Below, piece by piece: positions 36,252 to 46,342 of a DNA stretch of 54,950 nt. Source of the DNA: a bacterium (GTDB lineage: Bacteria > Spirochaetota > Leptospiria > Leptospirales > Leptonemataceae). The DNA lies in the NCBI GenBank assembly GCA_024742665.1, contig JANSYA010000018.1:1-54950 (forward strand), read 5' to 3'. The notes below the pieces were generated by a model. It was not told the origin of the DNA and did no database searches. It was given only the letters and a program-made list of their open reading frames with translations. Numbering within the stretch: position 1 is the first letter of the stretch; each line of letters starts with the position of its first letter. The translations under genes and the position numbers were made by a program.

Positions 36252-39200
36252 AGCCCGGCGTCGCGCTCCGTTGAAAGGGCAGGGGCATCATGCGAATTTT
36301 CGCCTTCGTTCCCGGAAACGCGCATGCGTTCGAAGACATAGTACAGGGTCGGAAAGGCGATCAGAGTCAGCACCGAAGACACCAGCAGTCCGCCGATTAC
36401 GACGATCGCCATGGGAGCCTGGAGATCGCCGCCTTCGCCCAGGCCGAGACCCATCGGAATCAAACCGAGAATCGTCGTGAGCGTCGTCAACAAAATCGGC
36501 CGCAGACGATGCGCGCCGCTTTCGGCGAGAATTTCCGGCAGCGCTTCGACTTCGCCGCGCAGATCCAGTTGACGCTCTTCGCGGTATCGCGCGCGGTTTT
36601 GTTGAATGTATTCGTACAGGACAATCGCCGAGTTCACGACGATGCCCACGAGTAGAATCATACCGATCGCCGAAGTAATATTCAAACTGTGACCGGTCAA
36701 AAGCAGCGAAAGCGATACGCCGAACAGCATCATCGGAATCGAAAGCGCCAGAGTAATCGGATGGATCACCGACTCGAACTGACCCGCCAGCAGCATATAA
36801 ATCAAGATGCTCGACAATAAAAAAGCGTAGAGCAGATTGCTTAACGAATCCAGAGTTTCCTGATTCTCTTCGCGCACGCGCAAATCCGGCGGACTTTCGC
36901 CGTCGAGTTCCGGCGGCGGGTTTTCGCGCACTTCGCGACTGGCCTGCTTCAAAAGATCGTCGAGAACGGAGCGAACTTCCGCGCGCCGCTCGGGTAAAAA
37001 TTCCACTTCAATGCGTTCGATCTTGCGCTGGTTGTCGCGCAAAATCGTCGGAAAGCTCAGTCCCTCTTCCGGACGAATCAAATCGCCGACTTCGATCGCG
37101 GCGCCGCCGGCGGTCGGCACGTATAGCGAATGCAGCTGATCCGTGCGTCGCCGATCGGGTTCGCGCAGACGTACGCGCACGTCGATTTCACGATCGCCTT
37201 CGCGGTAGATCGTCGACACCCGCCCGAAGACCCCCGTGCGAATCGTGCCGGCTACGGCTTCCGGCGTCAGACCGAAGGCCGCGATCTTCGCGCGGTCCAG
37301 ATACAAACGCACTTCCGGATCTCGCGCCAGAGCGGTCGAGCGCACGGCGGTGATCGCGCCGGAACGCATGATTTCGCTGGCCAGCAGACGCTCGTAGATC
37401 CTGGCGGCGATGGCCCGGGCCGGAGCGCGATCGCGGCTTTCGATTTCAAACAGCAGCTTGCCGCCGGACTCGCCGAGCACCTCTTGCAACACGTCTCCGC
37501 GAATGCGAAACGACGCTTTCAAGCCGCCGATATTTTCCAGGCCGTGTTGCATCAGCCGCACGAACTCCGGGCTGCTGATGTCGTCGCGGTTCAGATAGAA
37601 TTCACTCTCCGAATAATTCGGTTTGCGCACGCCTTTGACGCGGCTCGCCAGATCGTCCTCGTCAAAACCGATATTCGTAATCGTATGCACGGTCAGCTCG
37701 TTTTTGACGATGTATTCGTGCACTTTTTCCATCAAGGCTTCCGCGTCGCGCATGCTGGTGCCGCCGGGCTGTTCGAGCACCGCCGCAACTTCGCCCTGAT
37801 CGACTTCGGGGAAGAGCTGCTTTTCGATCGGCCAGAGCAGACCCAGGCCGATCGCCGAAAGCAAAAATCCCACGCCGAGCACGCGCCCGGGACGCGCGAG
37901 AGCCAGGCCCAGGGCCTTCACGTAGCGAGCCCGCAGATTTCCGACGAACTCTTCGGTCGCTTCGAAGAAGGGTTCCGCGTTACGATTGATCCAGGCGATA
38001 GCGCGGCCTCCGCGCGATCCGGGCTGCGGCTCGACGGCGGCGAGCATGGGAATCAATGACAGCGCGCAGAATAGACTGCTCGCCAGGGAAAACGAAACCG
38101 TAAACGCGAGATCGCGAAAGACCGCCCCGGCCACGCCCGAAACGAATATAATCGGAACGAATACGATCACCGAAGTCAGAGTCGACGCGGTCACCGAAGC
38201 GAAGACGTTGCGCGCGCCGTTGATCGCGTTCGCGGACATGGGTCGGTCCGGAAAGCGCTCCTTTTGCTGATAGATCGATTCGAGCACGACGATCGAATTG
38301 TCGACCAGCATGCCCACGCCCAGCGCCAGACCGCCGAGACTCATGATATTGAGCGAGATGTCCCGCAAAAACATCAGGACGAAGGTCGCGATAATCGCGA
38401 AGGGAACGCTCGCGGCGATAATCAAAGCGGCGCGCACGTCCTTTAAGAATAAAAACAAAACGAAGAAGGCGATAAAGCCCCCGAGCAGGGCGGAGTTGCG
38501 CACGGAGGCGATGGCGTTTTGAATATAGACGGAACGGTCCTGCACCAGATCGAATTGCACCGTGCGCGCGAAACGTTTGTTGATTTCTTTTAATGAGCGG
38601 TGGATATTCTCCGCCGTTTCGATCGTATTTTTCCCAGGCTCCTTTTTGATGCCGACGATCACGGTCGGGTCGCCGTTATAAAAGGTCGAACCCCGCCGCT
38701 CGCGAAAATCGTCGCGCACGTCCGCAATTTCTTTTAATGCGATGGGCGTCCCCGCTTCGCTCACGGAGACGATCGTTTCTTCTATCTCGCGCAGATTGCT
38801 GAAATCCCCCATCACCCGCACGGTAAATTCGCGCTCGCCTTTCTTAACATTTCCCGCCGGGAAGTTAAAATTCGAGGCCCCCAGGGACTGGATGATTTGA
38901 TCGAGACTCAGACCGTGGGCGAACATCCGCCGGCTGTCGACGTTCACCTGGATTTCACGCCGGTAGCCGCCCAGAATCGAAATCGAAGCCACGCCCGGAA
39001 CGCGTTCCAGAAAAGGCCGCACGGCTTTGTCCAGATGATCGCGCAGCTTTTCGAAAGAAACCCCCACCGGGCGCGCGACCAGAGTCACAATCGGCGCGGC
39101 GGCCGGATCGAATTTAATCAGGATCGACTTGCCCGCGTCCTGGGGCAAAAGCGACGCGGCCAGATCGACCTTCTGTCGCAGATTGATCACGGCCAGATCC

Positions 39201-39496
39201 AGCGAAGCGCCCCATTCGAGATCGACTTCGACGATCGAAAGGCCTTCTTGAGAACGCGAGCTGATCTTGCGCACGCCGTTGATCGAACTGACCGCGTCTT
39301 CGACGGGACGCGTTACCAGGTTTTCGATTTCTTCGGGCGCGACGTTCGAGTACGGCGTAAGCACCGTCAAGCGCGGGAACTCCAGATCCGGAAAGAGGCT
39401 GACCTTAAGACGCGATAGCGAGATCGATCCCATCAACGCGATCGCGGCGAAGATCATCGTCGTCGCGACGCGTCGATGTACGAAAAATTCGATCAT
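36248..39496 (-). CDS. RND efflux pump, first of a tandem pair
   Basis: 1,082 residues, a complete RND transporter: TM1 (VATTMIFAAIALMGSISL), periplasmic loop with APEEIENLVTRPVEDAVSSI, LxFLRDISLNIMSLGGLALGVGM, proton-relay D399 in GMLVDNSIVV, second loop and final helices (VLTLIAFPTLYYVFERMR). It is closest in feel to multidrug/HAE1 rather than metal-type CzcA pumps. It follows an Ig-like lipoprotein gene by 17 bp and overlaps the next pump by 4 bp. The substrate cannot be read from sequence. Confidence 0.9.
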   Translation of the reverse strand: MIEFFVHRRVATTMIFAAIALMGSISLSRLKVSLFPDLEFPRLTVLTPYSNVAPEEIENLVTRPVEDAVSSINGVRKISSRSQEGLSIVEVDLEWGASLDLAVINLRQKVDLAASLLPQDAGKSILIKFDPAAAPIVTLVARPVGVSFEKLRDHLDKAVRPFLERVPGVASISILGGYRREIQVNVDSRRMFAHGLSLDQIIQSLGASNFNFPAGNVKKGEREFTVRVMGDFSNLREIEETIVSVSEAGTPIALKEIADVRDDFRERRGSTFYNGDPTVIVGIKKEPGKNTIETAENIHRSLKEINKRFARTVQFDLVQDRSVYIQNAIASVRNSALLGGFIAFFVLFLFLKDVRAALIIAASVPFAIIATFVLMFLRDISLNIMSLGGLALGVGMLVDNSIVVLESIYQQKERFPDRPMSANAINGARNVFASVTASTLTSVIVFVPIIFVSGVAGAVFRDLAFTVSFSLASSLFCALSLIPMLAAVEPQPGSRGGRAIAWINRNAEPFFEATEEFVGNLRARYVKALGLALARPGRVLGVGFLLSAIGLGLLWPIEKQLFPEVDQGEVAAVLEQPGGTSMRDAEALMEKVHEYIVKNELTVHTITNIGFDEDDLASRVKGVRKPNYSESEFYLNRDDISSPEFVRLMQHGLENIGGLKASFRIRGDVLQEVLGESGGKLLFEIESRDRAPARAIAARIYERLLASEIMRSGAITAVRSTALARDPEVRLYLDRAKIAAFGLTPEAVAGTIRTGVFGRVSTIYREGDREIDVRVRLREPDRRRTDQLHSLYVPTAGGAAIEVGDLIRPEEGLSFPTILRDNQRKIERIEVEFLPERRAEVRSVLDDLLKQASREVRENPPPELDGESPPDLRVREENQETLDSLSNLLYAFLLSSILIYMLLAGQFESVIHPITLALSIPMMLFGVSLSLLLTGHSLNITSAIGMILLVGIVVNSAIVLYEYIQQNRARYREERQLDLRGEVEALPEILAESGAHRLRPILLTTLTTILGLIPMGLGLGEGGDLQAPMAIVVIGGLLVSSVLTLIAFPTLYYVFERMRVSGNEGENSHDAPALSTERDAGL

Positions 39497-39513
39497 TCAG
39501 TCAGAAGACGCCA

Positions 39514-41091
39514 TTAAAACGACAGAAACAGATCGTAGTTCGTTCCGAGCGTATTTCCGTTGGTATCTTCCGCGCCGCCCGCGCCGCCGTTGACCCGCAG
39601 GCGATAGATGGGCACGTCGCCGGGATTCTTCACAAAGTTACCGCCGATATAAACTACGATCGTGCTGCCGGAAACACCGACAGGATTCGCTTCGACCAAA
39701 AAGATGCTCTGGGAATTCGCGCTGGGGTCGATAATCGGCGTCCAGCTGATATTTGTCGCGACGCTGGAGACGACCATCGCCTTGGGGTTCGTCAGACTGT
39801 CCTGAAAAGTCAATTCGATGCGCAGACCGCACTGGGCCGTGGCCCCCGGATCGATGTCGAAGAACTCGGCCGTATTCAGCACGCCCAAATTCGTGAGAAC
39901 GGTCGTGCCGGCGGGCGTGCCGAGCCCGTTCGTACAGACCGCGCCGCCGCCGCTGCGCTGCACGACCGCCGAGACCTGCGGTTGCAGCGAGGCCACCGCG
40001 TTCGTAAAAAATGGATACGAATACGATTGATTCAGCGCGTTGCCGGCCGTATCTCTGGCTGTGGCGTCGACTGTAAGCGTATAATTCGTTTCGGAGTCGA
40101 GAGCCGGCGAGAAAGTCAGAGTCAACTGATCACTCGCGACATTCCAGGTTTTCGTATTGGCGACGAAGGGACTCAGGCCGATAGCGCTTTCCGTCGCGGT
40201 TTGATCCATGGGCTCCGAGAATTGAATCACGATCGGCAGGGAACGATCGACGCCGTTCGTATTCACGCCGTTCACTAATGCCGGGCCGCCGGTAGTTACG
40301 GCGGTAATGGCCGGTTGAATAAAGTCCGTGCCGACGACGAAGGCGAAGGTCGTTTCGTTCTGGAGCGAGTTGCCGGAAAGATCCTGAATGCCGCCGGTGA
40401 CGCTGACGGTATAAGTGCCGGGAGTGAGAGGACTGGCGGGCACCAACGACGCCTGAGTGCGATCGGTGCTCTGGGTAAAAGTAAACAATACCGAAGGCGA
40501 AATCGTAATCCCGTCGGAAAGACTGCTGAAGTCGACCGCCTCGCTGAAGGTCACCGTAATATTGTCTCCGGCGGGGACGCCGGTCGCGCCATTCACCGGA
40601 TTCGAAGTTACGAAACGCGGGCGCTGCTGGTCGGCGCCGACGAAAAAACGAACCGTGGCGTCGTCGCCCAGGTCTACGCCGTCGGCGGTCTCGGACTGGC
40701 GCCCGGCCGTCATCACGAATTCGCTTGTGCCGCTCAAAGGTATCAGCGGCGTAAAAATCATGCGCGGGCCTTCCCAGCGAAAACGACCGTTCACGGTGCC
40801 GGACCCGCTCGAAAGTCGAAAGGCTTCCTGGGTTTTTTCCTGGTCCATCTCGGCCGAAAAAAGCATCCACATCTCGTCGGAAGGACTGACCCCCGTCGCC
40901 CGATCGGCCGGATAGGTTATCAGCACTCCCGGCGAAAGGCCGCCGCTGCCCGGAGGCACGCCCAGAAGAGCGCTTTCGATATCGTCCTGACTGCAGGCGA
41001 CGCCGCCGGCGACGATCGCACCCAGCGCCAGAACGCGTGCGCAGAAGCGTGTAATTTGAATTGTGATGCTGTGTATGTTGTGCGAGTTCAT
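39514..41091 (-). CDS. Ig-like (Big_5/SbsA-type) lipoprotein
   Basis: 525 residues with a hydrophobic signal and lipobox (AGGVAC), then a Gly/Pro linker and about four tandem Ig-like domains of about 100 residues. Each starts like P-x-x-G-A-T-G-V-[PS] and has the repeating [VIM]-x-F-S-[EA]-x-[MV]-[DS] strand (ITVTFSEAVDFSS, IVIQFSEPMDQTA) and a [AG]-x-D-x-[AS]-G-N-[AS]-L close. The last 150 residues contain two Cys and a different domain. Surface-exposed or periplasmic binding is likely. It is a paralogue of the next gene and lies between adaptor and pumps. Confidence 0.85.
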   Translation of the reverse strand: MNSHNIHSITIQITRFCARVLALGAIVAGGVACSQDDIESALLGVPPGSGGLSPGVLITYPADRATGVSPSDEMWMLFSAEMDQEKTQEAFRLSSGSGTVNGRFRWEGPRMIFTPLIPLSGTSEFVMTAGRQSETADGVDLGDDATVRFFVGADQQRPRFVTSNPVNGATGVPAGDNITVTFSEAVDFSSLSDGITISPSVLFTFTQSTDRTQASLVPASPLTPGTYTVSVTGGIQDLSGNSLQNETTFAFVVGTDFIQPAITAVTTGGPALVNGVNTNGVDRSLPIVIQFSEPMDQTATESAIGLSPFVANTKTWNVASDQLTLTFSPALDSETNYTLTVDATARDTAGNALNQSYSYPFFTNAVASLQPQVSAVVQRSGGGAVCTNGLGTPAGTTVLTNLGVLNTAEFFDIDPGATAQCGLRIELTFQDSLTNPKAMVVSSVATNISWTPIIDPSANSQSIFLVEANPVGVSGSTIVVYIGGNFVKNPGDVPIYRLRVNGGAGGAEDTNGNTLGTNYDLFLSF

Positions 41092-41123
41092 TGCGTTTTT
41101 CCGATCCTTGAATGACTTACGCG

Positions 41124-42626
41124 CTACTGCCGGATAAACAGATATACGATAAAGTCTTCGCTGAGAAAGGTTCCGGTTTCCGCGCCGACGACCGTCGACT
41201 TAATTCCGTTGCGACCGCCGATCAGCTTCAGCTCATACTGGTTTAATTCGCGGAAGCTGTTCACGAAGACGGTGACCTGCGTGCCGGCGACCGCGAGACC
41301 CTGGATCGAACTACCCGCGCCGGGGCCGAAGAGCTTCGTCAGCGTAATATTGGTCGGCACGCTTCCCGGATCGATCGCCTGAGAGAAATCGATCGTGATC
41401 GTTCCGTCCGCCCCCAGATTCGAACCGGGGATATTCAGGGTCGTGGTGACGGCCGGCGAAAGCGTAATCGCCTGCACCGCGCCCGGAGCGGTCTTCTGCA
41501 TTGCCGTAACTGTCAAATAGTCCGAGTTAACAGCGCCGCCCGCGTTGCTGACCGTAAAGGTTCGCGTCAGCTGAGTATCGAGGGAATTGCCGGCCGCGTC
41601 CTGGGCGCCGGTCGTCACTCGCAATCGAAACTGGCGACTCGGCTCCAGCGCATCGGTCGGAGTAAATGTCAACTGGGTAAATGTCGCATTCCAGCTCAAA
41701 ACGCCCGCGACGGTCGTGCTATTATCCAGACGCGTCAAACTGAAGGCGCTCTGGGTCGGACTGAAATCCATCGGCTCATCGAAAGTGATGATGAAGGCGC
41801 TATCCTTAAAGACCCCCGTCGCGAGATCCGCGAGCGCGACGATATTGCCCACCTCGCGAATATCGGTTACCGTCGGTTTCGTAAAATCGGTTCCAACCTG
41901 GAAACTGAAGTTATTGGTCGTCGAAAGCGAAATCCCCTCCGTGTCGGTCGCGCCGACGGACAGGGTCACGGAATACGTCGTCGCGAAATTCAAATCCGCG
42001 AAAGGCGTGTAGGTCAACTGGGTATCGCCTGCGCCCCAGGTGAAGGCGCCGGCCGCGGTCGGCGAAATACTGAAAGCGTTCTCGACCGACTGGCGGTTCA
42101 TGGCCCGCGAAAAATTCATGACGATCGTAGAAGTCACGGCGACGCCCTGAGCGTTATTGGCCGGAGTCGTGCTGAGCAGAGTCGGAGCGTTGGTGGCCGT
42201 GCCGACAGAAAAGAAAACCAAATAGTCGATCTGCATCGACACGCCGTCCGTCGACTCCGCGCTGCCCGCTACGCGTAGCGTATAGCTATTGCCGGGCACC
42301 AGCTCGTCTTCGAGATCGTAGTACACGCGACGACCGGCGAAACGCAGACTGCCGGCGGCGGAAGCCGATCCGCTCAGGCTGAAAGCGTTGCGCGTGCTTT
42401 CGGTATCCATATCGCGATCGAATTCGACGAAGATTTCCGTCGCCGCCACGGTCGCAGTCGTACCCTGCGCCGGACTCGAAGCGATGATCGAAGGTCGCTC
42501 TCCCGCCGGAGCGACGGAAGGCAGTAGCAGGCCCGGCAGATCCGACACGCGGTCGCAGGAGGCGGCAAGCATGATACAGGCGGCCAGAGTGAAACTGCGC
42601 CGCATTATACGCGCTGGAAGAGTCAT
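41124..42626 (-). CDS. Ig-like (Big_5/SbsA-type) lipoprotein
   Basis: 500 residues with a signal segment and lipobox (LAASC). Tandem Ig-like domains repeat the motif [IV]-[FV]-[VM]-x-F-[DS]-[RE]-x-M-[DN] (EIFVEFDRDMDTE, TIVMNFSRAMNRQ, AFIITFDEPMDFS, TIDFSQAIDPG), with AxxxAGNSL-type ends, as in SbsA_Ig/Big_5 domains common in Leptospira. It starts with an ATGA overlap with the adaptor gene and is followed by a paralogue. Such a pair inside a RND operon is unusual; a role in holding or extending the pump at the envelope is an inference. Confidence 0.85.
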   Translation of the reverse strand: MTLPARIMRRSFTLAACIMLAASCDRVSDLPGLLLPSVAPAGERPSIIASSPAQGTTATVAATEIFVEFDRDMDTESTRNAFSLSGSASAAGSLRFAGRRVYYDLEDELVPGNSYTLRVAGSAESTDGVSMQIDYLVFFSVGTATNAPTLLSTTPANNAQGVAVTSTIVMNFSRAMNRQSVENAFSISPTAAGAFTWGAGDTQLTYTPFADLNFATTYSVTLSVGATDTEGISLSTTNNFSFQVGTDFTKPTVTDIREVGNIVALADLATGVFKDSAFIITFDEPMDFSPTQSAFSLTRLDNSTTVAGVLSWNATFTQLTFTPTDALEPSRQFRLRVTTGAQDAAGNSLDTQLTRTFTVSNAGGAVNSDYLTVTAMQKTAPGAVQAITLSPAVTTTLNIPGSNLGADGTITIDFSQAIDPGSVPTNITLTKLFGPGAGSSIQGLAVAGTQVTVFVNSFRELNQYELKLIGGRNGIKSTVVGAETGTFLSEDFIVYLFIRQ

Positions 42627-44521
42627 CGTGATTGTTCCTGTGGTTCCTGATTCGTTTGTGTATTTGTACTCGAAGCAGGTTCTGTATTTGTATTCGGGGC
42701 GGGGCTCGCGTCGGCGTCGAGGGGGGAGGGGCCCGCGCTCTGCACGCGCACGCTTCCGCCGTCCTTTAAGTTCTGTACGTTTTCGATCGCGATCTCTTCG
42801 CCGACCTCCAGGCCCGCGCGCACTTCCATCCGATCGCCGTAACGTTCACCGAGAATCACTTTGCGTCGCAAAGCCAGGCCGTCTTGCAGCACGAAGACGT
42901 CCGCCACGTCGTCGACTTCATTTTCAGTCCGCCGATCGATCAGCGCCGATTCGGGCACGGCGATCGCGTCTTTTTTGGCGCGGGTCGCGACCGCGCAGCG
43001 CACGAACATACCGGGCGACAAATCCAGCTCCGGATTTTCGGCCATCACCCGCAGCTCGGCGGTGCGCGTGCTGACGTCGATCACCGGCGAAATCTGATAA
43101 ACTGTGGCGGCCCGGGGAGTGTCCTGAAAATCCGAGAGGGCGTCGACCGTATAGCTGACTTGCTGCTCGGGCTCGACGAACTGCACTTCCTCTTCGGGAA
43201 TGCTGGTCGAAATTAAAACGCGGTCCATGCGAATGACCGTAAACAGCGGCTCGCCTTCTTTCGCGCTTTCGCCGACTTCGATCGTTCGCGAGGCGATTAC
43301 GCCGTCCAGCGGCGAACGGATCGTGGACTCTCGAATCAGCAGGTCGATCGACTCCAATTCCAGGCGCGCGTTGCGCACGGCCGCTTCCGCGACGCGCACA
43401 TCCCCCAGCTCCACCTGAGTATTAAAGTCGATGAACTGTTCGCGCTTCGCGGGCCCGCCGGACTCGGCCGCCATATCGGCCTCCTGCAAATCTTCGTCGC
43501 GAAAGCCGACGATGCGAATCTGATAGTTTTTGCGAGTTTGATAATAGCGACTCATCGACGAAATATATTCGGCGTATACGGTCTTCAGCTCTTCGCGCGA
43601 AATCCCGCCCATCTCGTAGATCTCTTGCTGATTTTTCATATTGCGACGCGAGTTCAGATAACCCGCCTTCGCTTCGATGATATCCGATTGAATTCGTTCG
43701 AGGTCCTTAATCTGGCGATCCGCGTCGCGACGGGCGTTCTGATAACGCGCCTGAGAAAGTTCCAGCTGGGCCTGCGCGCGATTCACGCCGGCCCGGGCCT
43801 GTTTAAGCTGCAGCTCCAATTCGAAAGTTTCGATCTGGGCTAACGGCTGGCCGCGCTTTACGTATTCGCCCTGGTCGACCAGCAGATTCTCCACGCGGCC
43901 CAGAACCTTCGATGTCACGGCGGCCTTCTCCAGGAAGGTCACAGTGCCAGGGGCCTGGATCGTGTGCTGCAGATCGCCTTTCGTAACGCCGACCGCTTTC
44001 ACCGACGGAACCAGCATCGAAGCGTCAACGTCCGCTTCGCTTTCTTCTAATAAATAGGGCAGGAAAGTCCCCCCGGCGATCAGCAGGAGCAGGATAATAA
44101 AAATCGGCGTGCGAAAGCGCAGGATGCGTCGCATGATCGTCGCAAACGAAACTCCTCCGCCTGAGTCCCGGCCGCGGCTCTTGCCCGATCCAGAAACCGC
44201 GCCCGTTCCCGCGCCGGCGGCTGCGTCCTCTTCATCATGGGCCTGGGCGGCAAGCAGCGCTTCAATTTCGTCGGCCTGACTCCCGGATTGCGCGGGATCG
44301 ATCGCCGAAGCCGATTCCACGGGCAGCGCTTCGGCCGGCGTCGTTTCTTCGCCGTAGTACGTTTCCGAATATTCACCGGTCGACGCGTCCGGCACTGCGG
44401 GCACGTCGACTTGATCGTCTGCGGCCTTGCGACCTTGCGCCGCATCGACTTTTTTAGAACGCCGCGTGCCGACTTTTTTGCGGGCCGGCTTGCGCTTTCC
44501 TGATTCGCCTTTGCGAGCCAT
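42623..44521 (-). CDS. HlyD/AcrA-like membrane fusion (adaptor) protein
   Basis: 632 residues, long for the family because of a cytoplasmic N-terminus of about 145 residues that is Lys-rich (about 1-40) and then acidic/Ala-rich. A single membrane segment follows (about 142-165, PIFIILLLLIAGGTFLPYLL). Then come the lipoyl half (APGTVTFLEKAAVTSK), a helical hairpin (about 240-340), the second lipoyl half (IRSPLDGVIASRTIEVGES), beta-barrel and membrane-proximal domains. It links the RND pump to the TolC-like channel. It starts 2 nt after the TolC stop and overlaps the next gene by 4 bp. Confidence 0.88.
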   Translation of the reverse strand: MARKGESGKRKPARKKVGTRRSKKVDAAQGRKAADDQVDVPAVPDASTGEYSETYYGEETTPAEALPVESASAIDPAQSGSQADEIEALLAAQAHDEEDAAAGAGTGAVSGSGKSRGRDSGGGVSFATIMRRILRFRTPIFIILLLLIAGGTFLPYLLEESEADVDASMLVPSVKAVGVTKGDLQHTIQAPGTVTFLEKAAVTSKVLGRVENLLVDQGEYVKRGQPLAQIETFELELQLKQARAGVNRAQAQLELSQARYQNARRDADRQIKDLERIQSDIIEAKAGYLNSRRNMKNQQEIYEMGGISREELKTVYAEYISSMSRYYQTRKNYQIRIVGFRDEDLQEADMAAESGGPAKREQFIDFNTQVELGDVRVAEAAVRNARLELESIDLLIRESTIRSPLDGVIASRTIEVGESAKEGEPLFTVIRMDRVLISTSIPEEEVQFVEPEQQVSYTVDALSDFQDTPRAATVYQISPVIDVSTRTAELRVMAENPELDLSPGMFVRCAVATRAKKDAIAVPESALIDRRTENEVDDVADVFVLQDGLALRRKVILGERYGDRMEVRAGLEVGEEIAIENVQNLKDGGSVRVQSAGPSPLDADASPAPNTNTEPASSTNTQTNQEPQEQSR

Positions 44522-44523
44522 GA

Positions 44524-46338
44524 CTAACGATCGCCTCCTGAATTAGATTCTTGATCGGATTCGCCCGTCTCTTGCACGGGGCCCTCTTCCGAAATTTCAA
44601 AGGGGGCGTTGGGCAGCTTCAGCTTTGTGTGCGTGCGATAGCCCGAGCTCACTCCTTCGCCCGGCTCCAGCTGAGAATCCTCGGATCCGATCTCGGCGAT
44701 GTCGACGAGCTTGAGCGAATCGAGGGGCAGGCCCAGATCGATTTCAGTTTGATTGGCGGCCAGAATCATATTCACGCGACCGGCCACTAAGTCCAGACGG
44801 GCTTGAATTAGCTCCAGTTCGGATTCCAGATAATCGCTTACGGAAATCTCCCCGTTGCGAAAGCGCAGTTGCTCGATGCGAAAGCGCTGTTCGCGCACCG
44901 CCAGAGAACGATCGGCCAGCTCCATTTCGCGCCGCCGATCATAGAAGGCCCGGCGCAGTCGCGTGACTTCGACGCGCACCGTATCCGCCAGCTGCTGCTT
45001 GCGATCCCGCGCCTGCATCAACTCGATCGTATTGCGTTTGTGCGGTTCCTCCCAGGCGGCGTTGTCGTACACATTCCACTGGCCGCTGCTGGAATAACCC
45101 CGGCCGGTTTCGTTTTGCGTACGCAGTTCCTGGGCGTCGGTGCTGATCGTATTACCGAAGACGCGAAACGTAAAATTAATGCCCACGCCCCATTCGGTAT
45201 TCGTCGGCGGCCACTCTTCGCCGCTCTTGCCGTAGTTACCGGTCAAAGAAACCGTGGGCAGCCAGTCATATTTCGTAATCAAGTATTCCCGGCGACTGCG
45301 CATCACGTCGATCTTCGCCTGGCGCACGTCGGGCCGGCTTTCCATGGCGATATTATACAGCTCGTCGATGCTCATTGAAAATTCGTTCACGCGCACGCGA
45401 AACAAATCGAGGCCCTTCACGTCCGGACGATTGTCGAGCTCCGGATCCACAGACACCCGCAGCAGCTGGGCGAAATCCACGCGGCCGTTTTCATAGGCTT
45501 CGACCCGCTGTTCCAGTTCAAGTCCGCGGCGATCGTACTCCGTGCGAATTTCCTGGAAGTCCAGTTCAGTGATCGCGCCCTGGCGATTCTCGACCGTCGC
45601 GCGATCGAGGGTGGCCCGGGCGCTTTCGTACGCGGCGCGAGCGATGGAGATATTCTCTTTCTCCTGCACCAGCTGCAGATATTGCTGGCGCACCTGAAAA
45701 CGAAGCTGATTTTTACTTTCCGTGATCCGCTCCCGGGCCAGACGCGCGTCGATCTTCGATACTTCATGCGCCAGCTGCGTGCGGCCGCCGTCGAAGACCG
45801 GCTGCGAAAGCGAAACCTGGAGCGAGTGGTTCCCGTTGTCGAAATCCCGGCGGGCGATGGTGCGATTGCGACGATACGAAAAAGACAGGCTGGGGAAATA
45901 GTCGCGAAAGCGCGCATCGACGGTGTCTTCCGCGATATCGCGCTCCATATTCAAGACGCGCAAATCGAAGTTATTCGATTCGGCGATGCGCTCCGCGTCG
46001 GCCAGGCCCAGAATATTTTCTTCGTCGACTTCACCCCCGGACGCGTCGCCTGAACTATCATCGCGATTCGCGTCCAAACCCGCGTACGGGCTTTCCCCCG
46101 GCGAGGCCCCGGGATCCTGAGAGGATTCCGACGCGTCCGGCGTATCGAAGTATTCGGAAGCCAGCGAGTCCTCCGAGGAATCCAGAGATTCCAGCTCCTG
46201 GGGACTAAGCGACGCCGTGCAGGCGAAAACCAGGATCGCGCACGTACACCGGCGGAGCAGGAGCTGAATGCCCCCGCCTTTCCCCGACGTCAGACTTTGC
46301 AGCCTGCGCCGGATTCCAGTATGTGCGCGAAATCGCAT
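44524..46338 (-). CDS. TolC-like outer-membrane efflux channel
   Basis: 604 residues. A basic, hydrophobic N-terminus (CTCAILVFACTASLSPQ) is probably a signal, then an acidic Asp/Ser/Glu-rich stretch of about 75 residues that is not usual in the family. Two OEP repeats follow, with the typical helices (SLSQPVFDGGRTQLAHEV, RQQYLQLVQEKENISIARAAYE split here, SARATLDRATVENRQGAI) and the second copy (FRIEQLRFRNGEISVSDYLE, split at the motif). It forms the trimeric exit duct for the RND pump. It starts 4 nt after the TPR lipoprotein stop. Confidence 0.88.
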   Translation of the reverse strand: MRFRAHTGIRRRLQSLTSGKGGGIQLLLRRCTCAILVFACTASLSPQELESLDSSEDSLASEYFDTPDASESSQDPGASPGESPYAGLDANRDDSSGDASGGEVDEENILGLADAERIAESNNFDLRVLNMERDIAEDTVDARFRDYFPSLSFSYRRNRTIARRDFDNGNHSLQVSLSQPVFDGGRTQLAHEVSKIDARLARERITESKNQLRFQVRQQYLQLVQEKENISIARAAYESARATLDRATVENRQGAITELDFQEIRTEYDRRGLELEQRVEAYENGRVDFAQLLRVSVDPELDNRPDVKGLDLFRVRVNEFSMSIDELYNIAMESRPDVRQAKIDVMRSRREYLITKYDWLPTVSLTGNYGKSGEEWPPTNTEWGVGINFTFRVFGNTISTDAQELRTQNETGRGYSSSGQWNVYDNAAWEEPHKRNTIELMQARDRKQQLADTVRVEVTRLRRAFYDRRREMELADRSLAVREQRFRIEQLRFRNGEISVSDYLESELELIQARLDLVAGRVNMILAANQTEIDLGLPLDSLKLVDIAEIGSEDSQLEPGEGVSSGYRTHTKLKLPNAPFEISEEGPVQETGESDQESNSGGDR

Positions 46339-46342
46339 GGTC

